This document shows positions 1 to 7,518 of a DNA stretch of 64,000 nucleotides, one piece after another; position 1 is the first letter of the stretch; every line of letters begins with the position of its first letter. Under the pieces are notes generated by a model that was not told the origin of the DNA, ran no database searches, and worked only from the letters and a program-made list of their open reading frames with translations. Source of the stretch: Paenarthrobacter sp. A20. GTDB taxonomy: Bacteria > Actinomycetota > Actinomycetes > Actinomycetales > Micrococcaceae. The position numbers and the translations under genes are program-made. Location of the stretch: contig NZ_JALJWH010000001.1 of the NCBI RefSeq assembly GCF_024168825.1, positions 1,550,001 through 1,614,000 on the forward strand, given 5' to 3'.

Positions 1-332
1 AGCTGCAGCCACAGCGTCTTGGCGCCAACCGCGACGGCTTCGTCCAAGACCCCCGGAAGGTCGTCGTTCTTGCGGAAGACGTCCACGATATCCGGTGACT
101 CGGGAAGGTCGGCCAGCGACGCGTACGTTGGCTGGCCCAGGATTTCCTTGACCACAGGGTTGACGAAGTAGACCTTGTAACGGGTGGACGACTGCAGGTA
201 CGTGGCCACGAAGTAGCTGGCACGGGACGGCTTGTCCGAGGCACCAACGATCGCGATGGACTTCGCCTGCCGGAGGAGTGCCAGGCGCTCAGGAGCAGAT
301 GGGCCCTCCCAGGTACGTTCAGTGGTGCTCAT
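1..332 (-). CDS. CoA-binding (YccU-type) protein, 3' part missing
   Basis: Translation from the ATG at 332-330 gives about 110 residues before the window edge cuts off the C-terminus. It shows a Rossmann-like start (IAIVGASDKPSRASYFVA), the VYFVNP strand and a late AVGAKTLWLQL segment, as in the small CoA-binding proteins of the YccU group. The start codon overlaps the metY stop in an ATGA, so it is the last visible gene of the acs-sfnG-metY unit. Family members are small nucleotide/CoA-binding proteins of unclear role. A second, complete relative lies at 5227-5652, beyond the other end of this operon. The family assignment is fairly secure; the function is not known. Confidence 0.85.
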   Translation of the reverse strand, partial: MSTTERTWEGPSAPERLALLRQAKSIAIVGASDKPSRASYFVATYLQSSTRYKVYFVNPVVKEILGQPTYASLADLPESPDIVDVFRKNDDLPGVLDEAVAVGAKTLWLQ

Positions 333-1696
333 GCTTTCGCTCCTACGGTTTGAGTGCCTGCCGCCGGGATTGCCACCGCGCAGGCTTCACCTGGTTCTTC
401 ATCAGATGCAACCGTCTGGGCCGCCGTCAGCGCCTGGTCCAGGTCCCAGAGGATGTCCTCAAGGTCTTCCAAGCCAACGGAGATCCGGACCAGGTCCTCC
501 GGCACACCAGCCGACTCAAGCTGTTCGGCGCTGAGCTGCTGGTGGGTGGTGGAACCGGGGTGGATGACCAAGGTGCGGGCGTCGCCCACGTTGGCCAGAT
601 GGGACGCGATCTGCAGCGACTCGATAAACTTCCGGCCAGCTGCACGACCCCCGGCAACACCGAACGAGAAAACGGAACCCGGCCCCTTGGGCAGGTACTT
701 CCGTGCGCGATCGAAGTGCGGGTGGGACGGCAAACCTGAGTAGTTCACGTACGCCACGCGGGGATCGGCATCGAGCCATCCGGCCACGGCCTGGGCGTTC
801 TTCAGGTGCTCATCCAGGCGCTGGGGGAGCGTTTCAACACCCTGCAGCAGCTGGAACGCGGAAAGGGGTGAGAGCGCCGGGCCGATGTCGCGAAGGTGCT
901 CGCAACGCAGCTTGGTGAGGAAGCCGTATTCGCCAAAGTTGCCCCACCAGGAGACATTGCCGTAGGACGGGACAGGTTCGGTCATCATGGGGAACTTGCC
1001 GTTGCCCCAATTGAACCGGCCGCTTTCCACGATCACACCGCCCAGGGTGGTGCCGTGGCCGCCGATGAACTTGGTGGCCGAGTGGATCACGATGTCCGCA
1101 CCGTGCTCGAACGGCCGCACGAGGTAAGGCGTGCTCAAGGTGGCGTCGACCACCAAGGGGATACCGGCGTCGTGCGCTACCTTGGCCAGCCCGGCAAGAT
1201 CCTGCACTTCCGACGACGGGTTCGCAACGACCTCGACGAACAATGCCTTGGTGTTCTCCTGAATGGCTGCGGCGTAATCGGCCGGATCCGTTCCGGGCAC
1301 GAAGGTGGTGCCCACGCCAAAGCGGCGAAGGGACACGTCCAGCTGCGTGACAGTGCCGCCGTACAGCTGGGACGCCGCGACGATGTGGTCGCCGGACTGC
1401 GTCAGCGCGGCGAAGGTGATGAACTCGGCAGCCATGCCCGACGCCGTTGCTACCGCCCCGATCCCGCCCTCAAGGGACGCGATACGCTCCTCGAAAGCCG
1501 CGACAGTTGGGTTGCCGATGCGCGAGTAGATGTTGCCGTACTTCTGCAGGGCGAAGAGGTTCGCGGCATCGTTGGTGTCCTTGAAGACGAAGGACGTGGT
1601 CTGGTAGATCGGCACCGCGCGGGCGCCGTGCTCGGCGTCGGGAGTGCCTCCGGCATGGAGGGCACGGGTGCGGAATCCGAAGGTACGGTCAGCCAT
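329..1696 (-). CDS. metY: O-acetylhomoserine sulfhydrylase (MetY-type, PLP-dependent)
   Basis: The 455-residue protein belongs to the Cys/Met-metabolism PLP enzyme family. It matches O-acetyl-L-homoserine aminocarboxypropyltransferase, which makes homocysteine (or methionine) from O-acetylhomoserine and sulfide (or methanethiol). The N-terminal FGFRTRALHAGG and IYQTTSFVFKD blocks, the PLP-lysine region VIHSATKFIGGHGT and the C-terminal VIHPGSTTHQQ block are all visible. The length of about 430-455 is typical of MetY rather than MetB/MetC (about 380-400). The start codon shares one base with the sfnG stop (TGATG), and the stop overlaps the next start. The operon context suggests assimilation of sulfite/sulfide derived from organosulfur compounds. 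C-terminal residues 430-455 look like a non-conserved tail. Confidence 0.92.
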   Translation of the reverse strand: MADRTFGFRTRALHAGGTPDAEHGARAVPIYQTTSFVFKDTNDAANLFALQKYGNIYSRIGNPTVAAFEERIASLEGGIGAVATASGMAAEFITFAALTQSGDHIVAASQLYGGTVTQLDVSLRRFGVGTTFVPGTDPADYAAAIQENTKALFVEVVANPSSEVQDLAGLAKVAHDAGIPLVVDATLSTPYLVRPFEHGADIVIHSATKFIGGHGTTLGGVIVESGRFNWGNGKFPMMTEPVPSYGNVSWWGNFGEYGFLTKLRCEHLRDIGPALSPLSAFQLLQGVETLPQRLDEHLKNAQAVAGWLDADPRVAYVNYSGLPSHPHFDRARKYLPKGPGSVFSFGVAGGRAAGRKFIESLQIASHLANVGDARTLVIHPGSTTHQQLSAEQLESAGVPEDLVRISVGLEDLEDILWDLDQALTAAQTVASDEEPGEACAVAIPAAGTQTVGAKA

Positions 1697-2886
1697 CAGA
1701 CTGCCACCGAATCGGCGACGGGTGTGGAGGAGAGGTCCAGCTCGGTGCCGTTCTTGCGGGCAAGGTCTGCTTCGAGTTCACGGACGATCGGCAGGACGTC
1801 CTGGCCGAACGCAGCGAGCTCTTCCTGGAAGTGCAGGTACCCGGTGAGGAACAGGTTCACGCCGATCTTCTTGTACTCCACGATCCGCTCGGCAATCTGT
1901 TCCGGGGTGCCGATCAGCTGGGTCTTGAAACCGTCGTTGTACTGGACCAGGTCCTCAAACGTGGAGTCCGCCCACATGCCCTTGCCGTCCTTGGTGGAGG
2001 CGCCGGCTTCCTGCACGGCGTCCCGGAAGCCCTGGACTGCCGGCTTGTGGGCCTTTTCCACGATCTCACGGAGGGTGTCGCGTGCTTCCTTCTCGGAATC
2101 GCGGGCGATCACGAAGCCGTTGAGGCCAAACTTCGGCAAGGACAGCGCTCCCTCGGTGCCGCGCTTAGTCTCACCGGAAGCGGCCACCACGCCGGCGATG
2201 TTCTCCTTGAAGCCCTCCAGGTCCTTGCCGTTGGAGAAGTACCAGTCCGCCACGCGGCCCGCAGTGGCCTGAGCCGCCGTCGAGTTTCCGCCGAAGAAGA
2301 TTTCCGGGTGCGCACGCCCGGGAACGTCGACGGGCGCCGGGTTCAGGGTGAAGTCGGTGATGTTGTAGTACTTGCCGCCCTGGCTGTAGCCCTGCTCGGT
2401 CCACAGGCCGCGGAGGACCTTGATGAATTCCTCGGTGCGGACGTAGCGCTCATCGTGTTCCAGCCATTCGAGGCCGAAGTTGGTGAACTCGCTCTTGAGC
2501 CAGCCCGAGACGATGTTCACGGCAGCACGGCCATTGGAGATGTGGTCCGCGGTGATGATGAATTTCGCCAGGACGCCGGGGTGCCACATGCCCGGGTGGA
2601 CGGCGGCGATGACCTTGAGACGCTCGGTCGCCGCGAGGAGCGCCAGGCTGAACGACGTCGCTTCGTGCTGCTTATCCGCACCGTAGGAAGCGGCGTAGCG
2701 GGTCTGGGTCAAGGCATATTCGAAGCCGGAGTTCTCCGCGATCCGGGCAAGCTTCTTGTTGTAGTCGAAGTCCCAGCCGGTGCGCTGCTCGATGGTGGAC
2801 ACCACCAGGCCGCCGGAGACGTTGGGAACCCAGTAGGCGAACTTGAGCGGCTCGGAGAGTCGGGCGACGTTGCTGATCTCGGTCAT
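1696..2886 (-). CDS. sfnG: Dimethylsulfone monooxygenase (SfnG-type FMNH2-dependent, luciferase-like)
   Basis: The 396-residue protein is a luciferase-like (LLM) flavin-dependent monooxygenase. The opening KFAYWVPNVSGGLVVS, followed by the IEQRTGWDF block, is characteristic of SfnG, which oxidises dimethylsulfone to methanesulfinate using FMNH2. The GMWHPGVLAK, GRAAVNIVSGW and EIFFGGNS blocks of the sulfonate/sulfone monooxygenase branch are also present. A reductase must supply FMNH2; none lies next to it. Its start overlaps the acs stop (ATGA) and its stop overlaps metY, so the genes are translationally coupled. An alkanesulfonate monooxygenase (SsuD) is the alternative, but the N-terminus fits SfnG better. 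Confidence 0.85.
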   Translation of the reverse strand: MTEISNVARLSEPLKFAYWVPNVSGGLVVSTIEQRTGWDFDYNKKLARIAENSGFEYALTQTRYAASYGADKQHEATSFSLALLAATERLKVIAAVHPGMWHPGVLAKFIITADHISNGRAAVNIVSGWLKSEFTNFGLEWLEHDERYVRTEEFIKVLRGLWTEQGYSQGGKYYNITDFTLNPAPVDVPGRAHPEIFFGGNSTAAQATAGRVADWYFSNGKDLEGFKENIAGVVAASGETKRGTEGALSLPKFGLNGFVIARDSEKEARDTLREIVEKAHKPAVQGFRDAVQEAGASTKDGKGMWADSTFEDLVQYNDGFKTQLIGTPEQIAERIVEYKKIGVNLFLTGYLHFQEELAAFGQDVLPIVRELEADLARKNGTELDLSSTPVADSVAV

Positions 2887-5009
2887 GAATTTTCCTTTAC
2901 TAGGGCCCGCTCGCGCAGGACGTCCTGGATGCCGGCAATAGCCGGTTCGTTCTGGAGTGAGGTGGTATCGCCCAGGGCGGTCCCCTCAAAAAGCTGGGTC
3001 AACAGACGGCGCATGATCTTGCCGCTGCGGGTTTTGGGTACGTCAGCCACCACGACGACGTCGCGCGGCTTGGCGATGGGGCCGATCTCCTTGGCAACGT
3101 GGTTGCGCAGGTTGTTGGTCACTTCCGCAGCTGACCCACCGGAGGCGTCACTGCGGGCGTCAGTGCGGGCGTCACCGCGAAGGACGACGAACGCGACCAC
3201 CGCGTGCCCGGTGGTGGGATCGGCCACCGGACAGACCCCGGCCTCCACCACGTCCGGGTGTGAAACCAGCGCAGACTCGATCTCGATGGTGGACAGCAAA
3301 TGGCCTGAGACGTTGAGGGTGTCGTCCACGCGCCCAAGGATCCAGATGTCGCCGTCGGAGTCGTATTTGGCGCCGTCGCCGGCAAGGAACCAGCCCTGCT
3401 CCGCGTACTGGCTCCAGTAGGAATCGAAGTACCGCCGCGGGTTGCCCCAGACGGTCCGTGCGATGGCGGGGCCGGGACGGTCCACCACGATGAAGCCCTG
3501 CACGCCGGGCTCCGAAAGAGTGCCGGCCTGGTCCACTACCCGCGTGCTGACCCCTGGAAGCGGCCGTGCGGCACAACCGGGTTTGAACTCGGTGTCCGTT
3601 GGTGAGGGAGACATGATGGTGGCGCCCGTTTCGGACTGCCACCACGTGTCCACCATGGGTGCAGTGCCCCCGCCGATGTTCCCGCGCAGCCAGCGCCAGG
3701 CTTCGGGGTTCACGGCCTCGCCCACCGTGCCCAATACACGGATGGAGGAGAAATCGTAGCTCTCCGGCACGCCGTCGGGGAACCAACCCATGAGGGAGCG
3801 GACCAGCGTGGGCGCGGTGTAGTACTGGGTGACCTTGTAACGCTCGATGATCTCGAAGTGCCGGCCCGGATGCGGGGTGTTGGGGGTGCCCTCGAAAATC
3901 ACCTGGGTGACGCCGTTGGAGAGCGGCCCGTAGATCTCGTAGGTGTGGGCCGTGACCCACGCGAGGTCAGCGGTGCACCAGTGCACGTCGCTTTCCCGCA
4001 ATGACGGGTCCGGGTTGCTGAAGAGGTACTCGAAACTCCAGGAGGCCTGCGTGAGGTAACCGCCCGAGGTGTGAACCAGGCCTTTCGGCTTACCCGTGGT
4101 CCCGGAGGTGTACATGATGAACAGCGGAGTCTCGGCGTCGAAAGCCTTCGGCTCGTGCACGTCGGAGGCGGTGTCCACGACATCGTGCCACCAGACGTCG
4201 CGGCCTTCCTTCATGTTTACGCTGGCCAGATCCCCGGCAGGAGTGGTCCGGTTGATAACCAGTACGTGCTCGATGGCGTTGTCACCGGCGACGGCGGCAT
4301 CGGCATTGTCCTTCACGGGCACAGCCGTTCCGCGCCGGAACTGCCCGTCCGTAGTAACCAGGAGCTTCGCCTGTGTGTCCTGCACGCGGAAGCGGAGCGC
4401 CTCGGCCGAGAAGCCGCCGAAAACCAAGGAGTGGATGGCGCCGATGCGTGCCACGGCAAGCGTAACGATCACAGTTTCGGGGATCACCGGCAGGTAGATG
4501 ACCACGCGGTCGCCCTTGGTGATCCCAAGGTCCAGGAGCGCGTTGGCGGCCTTGGACACCTCGCGTTGAAGCTCTGCATAGGTGATGGCACGGCGGTCAC
4601 CCGGCTCGCCCTCGAAGTACAGGGCTACCTTGTCACCCTTGCCGGCAAGCACATGCCGGTCCACGCAGTTGTACGCGACGTTCAGTTTGCCGCCGTCGAA
4701 CCATCTGATGTCCGGGCCGCGGCCCGCTTCGACGTCTGTCGGCGTCCAAGTGTGCGCGGTGTGCCACGGCGCCGCCCAATGCAGGCGGCGTGCCTGCTCT
4801 TCCCAGAAGCCGACGGCCGATCCGGTCTCATCAAAACCGCTGTGACGCGCCCGCTCGCCGAAATCAGCGCCGTGCACTGCGCCGTCCGCGGGCTCAGTCG
4901 AGGACCATCCCGATGAGCCGTGAAGGGAGCCGGGCGCGTCAAGCAGCCCTGCTTCAGAGGCCGTCGCGTCCGAAGTGGTGTGTGAAATTTTGGGTACGGC
5001 AGAAGTCAT
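2883..5009 (-). CDS. acs: Acetate/propionate-CoA ligase (AMP-forming)
   Basis: The 708-residue protein activates a short-chain acid to its CoA ester through an acyl-adenylate. The P-loop-like motif MYTSGTTGKPKG lies near residue 299, the WWQSETG adenylation block follows, and the C-terminal PKTRSGKIMRR motif holds the catalytic lysine (near residue 660) that is often controlled by acetylation. FWEEQARRLHW starts the conserved part near residue 68, so the preceding serine/alanine-rich segment is an extension. A short Asp/Arg/Ala-rich insertion (near residues 606-620) precedes the final domain. It is first in the operon with sfnG and metY. Acetyl-CoA supply for O-acetylhomoserine is a possible link, but that is inference. 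Substrate (acetate versus propionate) cannot be read from the sequence. Confidence 0.9.
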   Translation of the reverse strand: MTSAVPKISHTTSDATASEAGLLDAPGSLHGSSGWSSTEPADGAVHGADFGERARHSGFDETGSAVGFWEEQARRLHWAAPWHTAHTWTPTDVEAGRGPDIRWFDGGKLNVAYNCVDRHVLAGKGDKVALYFEGEPGDRRAITYAELQREVSKAANALLDLGITKGDRVVIYLPVIPETVIVTLAVARIGAIHSLVFGGFSAEALRFRVQDTQAKLLVTTDGQFRRGTAVPVKDNADAAVAGDNAIEHVLVINRTTPAGDLASVNMKEGRDVWWHDVVDTASDVHEPKAFDAETPLFIMYTSGTTGKPKGLVHTSGGYLTQASWSFEYLFSNPDPSLRESDVHWCTADLAWVTAHTYEIYGPLSNGVTQVIFEGTPNTPHPGRHFEIIERYKVTQYYTAPTLVRSLMGWFPDGVPESYDFSSIRVLGTVGEAVNPEAWRWLRGNIGGGTAPMVDTWWQSETGATIMSPSPTDTEFKPGCAARPLPGVSTRVVDQAGTLSEPGVQGFIVVDRPGPAIARTVWGNPRRYFDSYWSQYAEQGWFLAGDGAKYDSDGDIWILGRVDDTLNVSGHLLSTIEIESALVSHPDVVEAGVCPVADPTTGHAVVAFVVLRGDARTDARSDASGGSAAEVTNNLRNHVAKEIGPIAKPRDVVVVADVPKTRSGKIMRRLLTQLFEGTALGDTTSLQNEPAIAGIQDVLRERALVKENS

Positions 5010-5049
5010 GCGAAATCTCCATGCCTGGAATTGGCGCAGTGCGATTCAA

Positions 5050-5083
5050 GGGATGGTCGCCCATTGTTTCGCTGGGATGGTCG
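5050..5083. promoter_or_regulatory. Direct repeat GGGATGGTCG x2 upstream of acs
   Basis: The decamer GGGATGGTCG occurs at 5050-5059 and again at 5074-5083, with centres 24 bp apart, 41-75 bp upstream of the acs start in the acs/CoA-binding divergent region. The placement suits a regulator of the sulfur operon, but no protein is implicated and no clear -35/-10 pair was found around it. Weak evidence. Confidence 0.3.
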
Positions 5084-5226
5084 TTCCTTACTAAAGCCGA
5101 TCGTTCATTTGACTCAAAATTGGGCAGACTCCATGCGTAATATTCGCTGTTGAGCCGGGTCGAGCGGCGAATGATGCAGATTATTCGGCAAAGCAGCTCC
5201 TGGAGGGGCGGGAGTAGGCTTGGCTC

Positions 5227-5652
5227 ATGATGCATGTCAACGATCCGGCCGTCGTCGAGCGGTTGATGCGAACAAAAGGCACATGGGCCGTCGTGGGCCT
5301 CAGTACCAACCAGTGGCGCTCCGCTTACGACGTTTCGCTCTATGTCCGGGACACCATGGGCATGGAAATCATCCCGGTCAACCTCAAGGGCGAGGACGTG
5401 CACGGCGAGAAGGGGTACAAGACCCTGGCTGATATTCCAGAGGCGAGGCGCCCCATCGACGTTGTGGACTGCTTCGTCAACTCCCAACGAGTCGGTGCAG
5501 TGATCGACCAAGCCATTGCCATCGGCGCCAAAGCAGTGTGGCTCCAGCTCGGCGTGTTCGACGACGAAGCCACGCAGCGCGCCAGGGACGCAGGATTGGA
5601 TGTCGTGGTGAACTCCTGCCCGGCGCGCGAGGGCTGGCACTACGGCTTGTGA
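5227..5652 (+). CDS. CoA-binding domain protein (YccU family)
   Basis: The 141-residue protein is a full-length small CoA-binding/Rossmann-like protein. Conserved blocks are WAVVGLSTNQWRSAYDVS, IIPVNLKGEDVHGEKGYKTL, DVVDCFVNS, AIGAKAVWLQLGV and the C-terminal NSCPAREG. Its relative at 1-332 shares the Rossmann start and the GAK-xLWLQL block, so the two appear paralogous. Starts at 5227, 5230 and 5233 are all possible; a GGAGGGG/GGGAG-rich stretch precedes them. It is divergent from acs. Biological role unknown. Confidence 0.88.
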   Translation: MMHVNDPAVVERLMRTKGTWAVVGLSTNQWRSAYDVSLYVRDTMGMEIIPVNLKGEDVHGEKGYKTLADIPEARRPIDVVDCFVNSQRVGAVIDQAIAIGAKAVWLQLGVFDDEATQRARDAGLDVVVNSCPAREGWHYGL

Positions 5653-5703
5653 TTCCTCTGCTAGATTGCAGCTGAATCATTTCTTGAGTCTTGGGGGACA
5701 GCC

Positions 5704-6558
5704 ATGTTCGGCGGCCATTCTGCGGTGCCATTTTCCACTCCCAGCAGACGGGCCGCCTTCAGTATTCTTGGCGCTTCCGTGGTTGCTGGCTTGACGGCGT
5801 GCACAGCAGCGGAAGGCGCTGACAACACTCAAAGCGCTGAAAGTTCGACGCCGGCGCTGACGCCCGGTGCCGCTTCAGCGTCGCCGGCTGTTACTCCCAC
5901 GCCTACTCCTACGGCCACCAAGCGCCTTCGGAAATCGTTCATTCCGGACTACCAGTTGCCGCCGATCGTGGGCGGATTGGCTCCGGTCATTACTAAGATC
6001 GAGACCCAGCATCCCGTGGTGTTCCTGACCATCGATGACGGCAACATCAAGACGCCCGAATCGATCAAGCTCATGGCCGGGTACGACTACCCGGCATCGC
6101 TCTTCCTCACCAGGGACACGATCGCCGACAATCCTGCCTTCTTTAATGCGTTCAAAGCCCAAGGCAGCCTGATCGAGAACCACACGGTAACGCACAACAT
6201 CAACATGGTGCGGCAGTGGGGATACCAGCAGCAGGTGAACGACATGGTGGGAATGCAGGAGTACGCGTTCCAGCACTACGGCCGCAGACCCACGCTTTTC
6301 CGTCCCCCGGGAGGCGCCTATTCCAACGTGATGCGCAAGGCTGTGGCAGACGCAGGCATGAAGGCGATCGTCACGTGGGAAGCCAAGGCAAACGCCGGAA
6401 AGATGGACTACCAGGTGGGTAACTCGCTGCGCCCGGGCGACATCGTGCTCATGCATTTCCGTGCCGAGTTCGCGGCGGACCTCGCTGCGTTCCGCGCGGC
6501 CCAGTTGGCTGCGGGGCTCGAAGTAGTGTTGCTGGAGGACTTCCTGGGCGTTGCGTAA
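5704..6558 (+). CDS. Polysaccharide deacetylase family lipoprotein (CE4)
   Basis: The 284-residue protein starts with a Tat-like signal (SRRAAFSILGAS) and a lipobox LTAC near residue 32, so it is probably a membrane-anchored extracytoplasmic lipoprotein. A Thr/Pro/Ser-rich linker follows. The CE4 (NodB) motifs are all recognisable: TIDDGN with the catalytic and metal aspartates (about 109-114), NHTVTH metal histidines (about 159-164), FRPPGGAY, TWEAKAN and RPGDIVLMHF. These enzymes remove acetyl groups from N-acetylglucosamine polymers such as peptidoglycan or chitin. GGGGGAC just before the ATG serves as the ribosome-binding site. Substrate unknown. Confidence 0.9.
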   Translation: MFGGHSAVPFSTPSRRAAFSILGASVVAGLTACTAAEGADNTQSAESSTPALTPGAASASPAVTPTPTPTATKRLRKSFIPDYQLPPIVGGLAPVITKIETQHPVVFLTIDDGNIKTPESIKLMAGYDYPASLFLTRDTIADNPAFFNAFKAQGSLIENHTVTHNINMVRQWGYQQQVNDMVGMQEYAFQHYGRRPTLFRPPGGAYSNVMRKAVADAGMKAIVTWEAKANAGKMDYQVGNSLRPGDIVLMHFRAEFAADLAAFRAAQLAAGLEVVLLEDFLGVA

Positions 6559-6567
6559 GCTCGCTGC

Positions 6568-6978
6568 ATGGACGTTTCCCGCCTCCGCGAAATCTGCCTG
6601 GGCTTTCCCGGCGCCTTTGAAGACTTCCCTTTCGGTCCCGAGACATCCGTCTTCAAGGTGCGTGCCGCCGTCGCGGGTGGAACCCGGCACGAGGCAAAGA
6701 TGTTCGCCCTGTCCTCGATGGACCCGGACAACTGGTCCGTGAGCCTCAAGTGTGAGCCGGCCTTGGCCGAACAGCTCAGGGCCGCAAACCCCGAAATCAC
6801 TGGTGCCTGGCACATGAACAAGACCCACTGGAACGGTGTCCGGCTGGATGGGGCCCTCTCCGATGACATGGTCAGGGACATGGTGGAGGACTCCTACGAC
6901 CTTGTTGTTGCCACCCTGAGCCGCAAGCAGCAGGAGCAATTGGGCTGGGCCAGGCTCGCCAATCCGCGCGGCAGCTGA
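6568..6978 (+). CDS. MmcQ/YjbR family protein
   Basis: The 136-residue protein matches the MmcQ/YjbR (CyaY-like fold) family. It has the N-terminal LREICLGFPGAFEDFPFGPE, the KMFAL strand, the CEPALAEQLR segment and the NKTHWNGV block near the C-terminal helix. The family is widespread in actinobacteria and is usually annotated as DNA-binding on structural grounds, without a defined role. It lies 9 bp after the deacetylase and may share its transcript. Confidence 0.88.
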   Translation: MDVSRLREICLGFPGAFEDFPFGPETSVFKVRAAVAGGTRHEAKMFALSSMDPDNWSVSLKCEPALAEQLRAANPEITGAWHMNKTHWNGVRLDGALSDDMVRDMVEDSYDLVVATLSRKQQEQLGWARLANPRGS

Positions 6979-7075
6979 CACGCGCGCGAACACACTCCCC
7001 ACGGCGCTGACATGGGACTAGATTGATACTGCATACCTAAGGACCTCAGCCTCAGCGCTGGTCAGGAGCGGTTTG

Positions 7076-7342
7076 ATGCTGGATCAGAAGACGCAACTCC
7101 ATATGCGCTCCACTGGCGTCGAAAATGCCTCTACGGCCCATGATGATCGAACCAAGGCCTGGATGATTGCTTTGCACGTTAGCCCCAGCATGTTTCTCGG
7201 CGGTAAAAACCGGCTCACTGAGGCCGTGGTGGAGTTCCAATTAGCCGAACAATGGGCGGAAAGACGGGGAACTGAGCGGCAAAAGACCCTGGCCCGGGAA
7301 GCCATCACAGAGTGCGGAAAAGCCCTCGCGGAGGGTCCGTAG
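7076..7342 (+). CDS. Hypothetical protein, 88 aa
   Basis: I do not recognise this protein. The ATG at 7076 has AGGAG 8 bases upstream; a TTG three bases earlier is a less likely start. It has no transmembrane segment or signal peptide. The second half is helical and charged (AVVEFQLAEQWAERRG, then KTLAREAITECGKALAEG), like a small soluble helical protein. It stands alone ahead of the ngc promoter region. Confidence 0.6.
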   Translation: MLDQKTQLHMRSTGVENASTAHDDRTKAWMIALHVSPSMFLGGKNRLTEAVVEFQLAEQWAERRGTERQKTLAREAITECGKALAEGP

Positions 7343-7365
7343 AAAGATCACGCTTTGACAAATGT

Positions 7366-7401
7366 TGATCGAAACTGCCGCGAAATATTGATTTTCGATC
7401 A
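7366..7401. promoter_or_regulatory. Inverted repeat TGATCGAAA/TTTCGATCA upstream of ngcE
   Basis: Perfect 9-base inverted arms lie at 7366-7374 and 7393-7401, separated by 18 bp, about 118 bp before ngcE. A TTGACA hexamer at 7356-7361 could be a -35 element, though no good -10 is seen at standard spacing. The wide spacing suggests two half-sites for a dimeric sugar regulator. No regulator gene is adjacent. Confidence 0.4.
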
Positions 7402-7518
7402 TTCGTGGTGAATTATGTCACAGAAGGTTGGTGCTGCCAGAGCGCCAACCCAGACTGTCTGACTGAACGGCTTTCCCGCCGCAACAGTCGACACTACGAG
7501 TCACTGGAGGGTTTAGAA

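Noticed and set aside
5010..5226. SAM riboswitch upstream of the sulfur operon
   Set aside because: No recognisable SAM-I/IV core or terminator structure on the minus strand.
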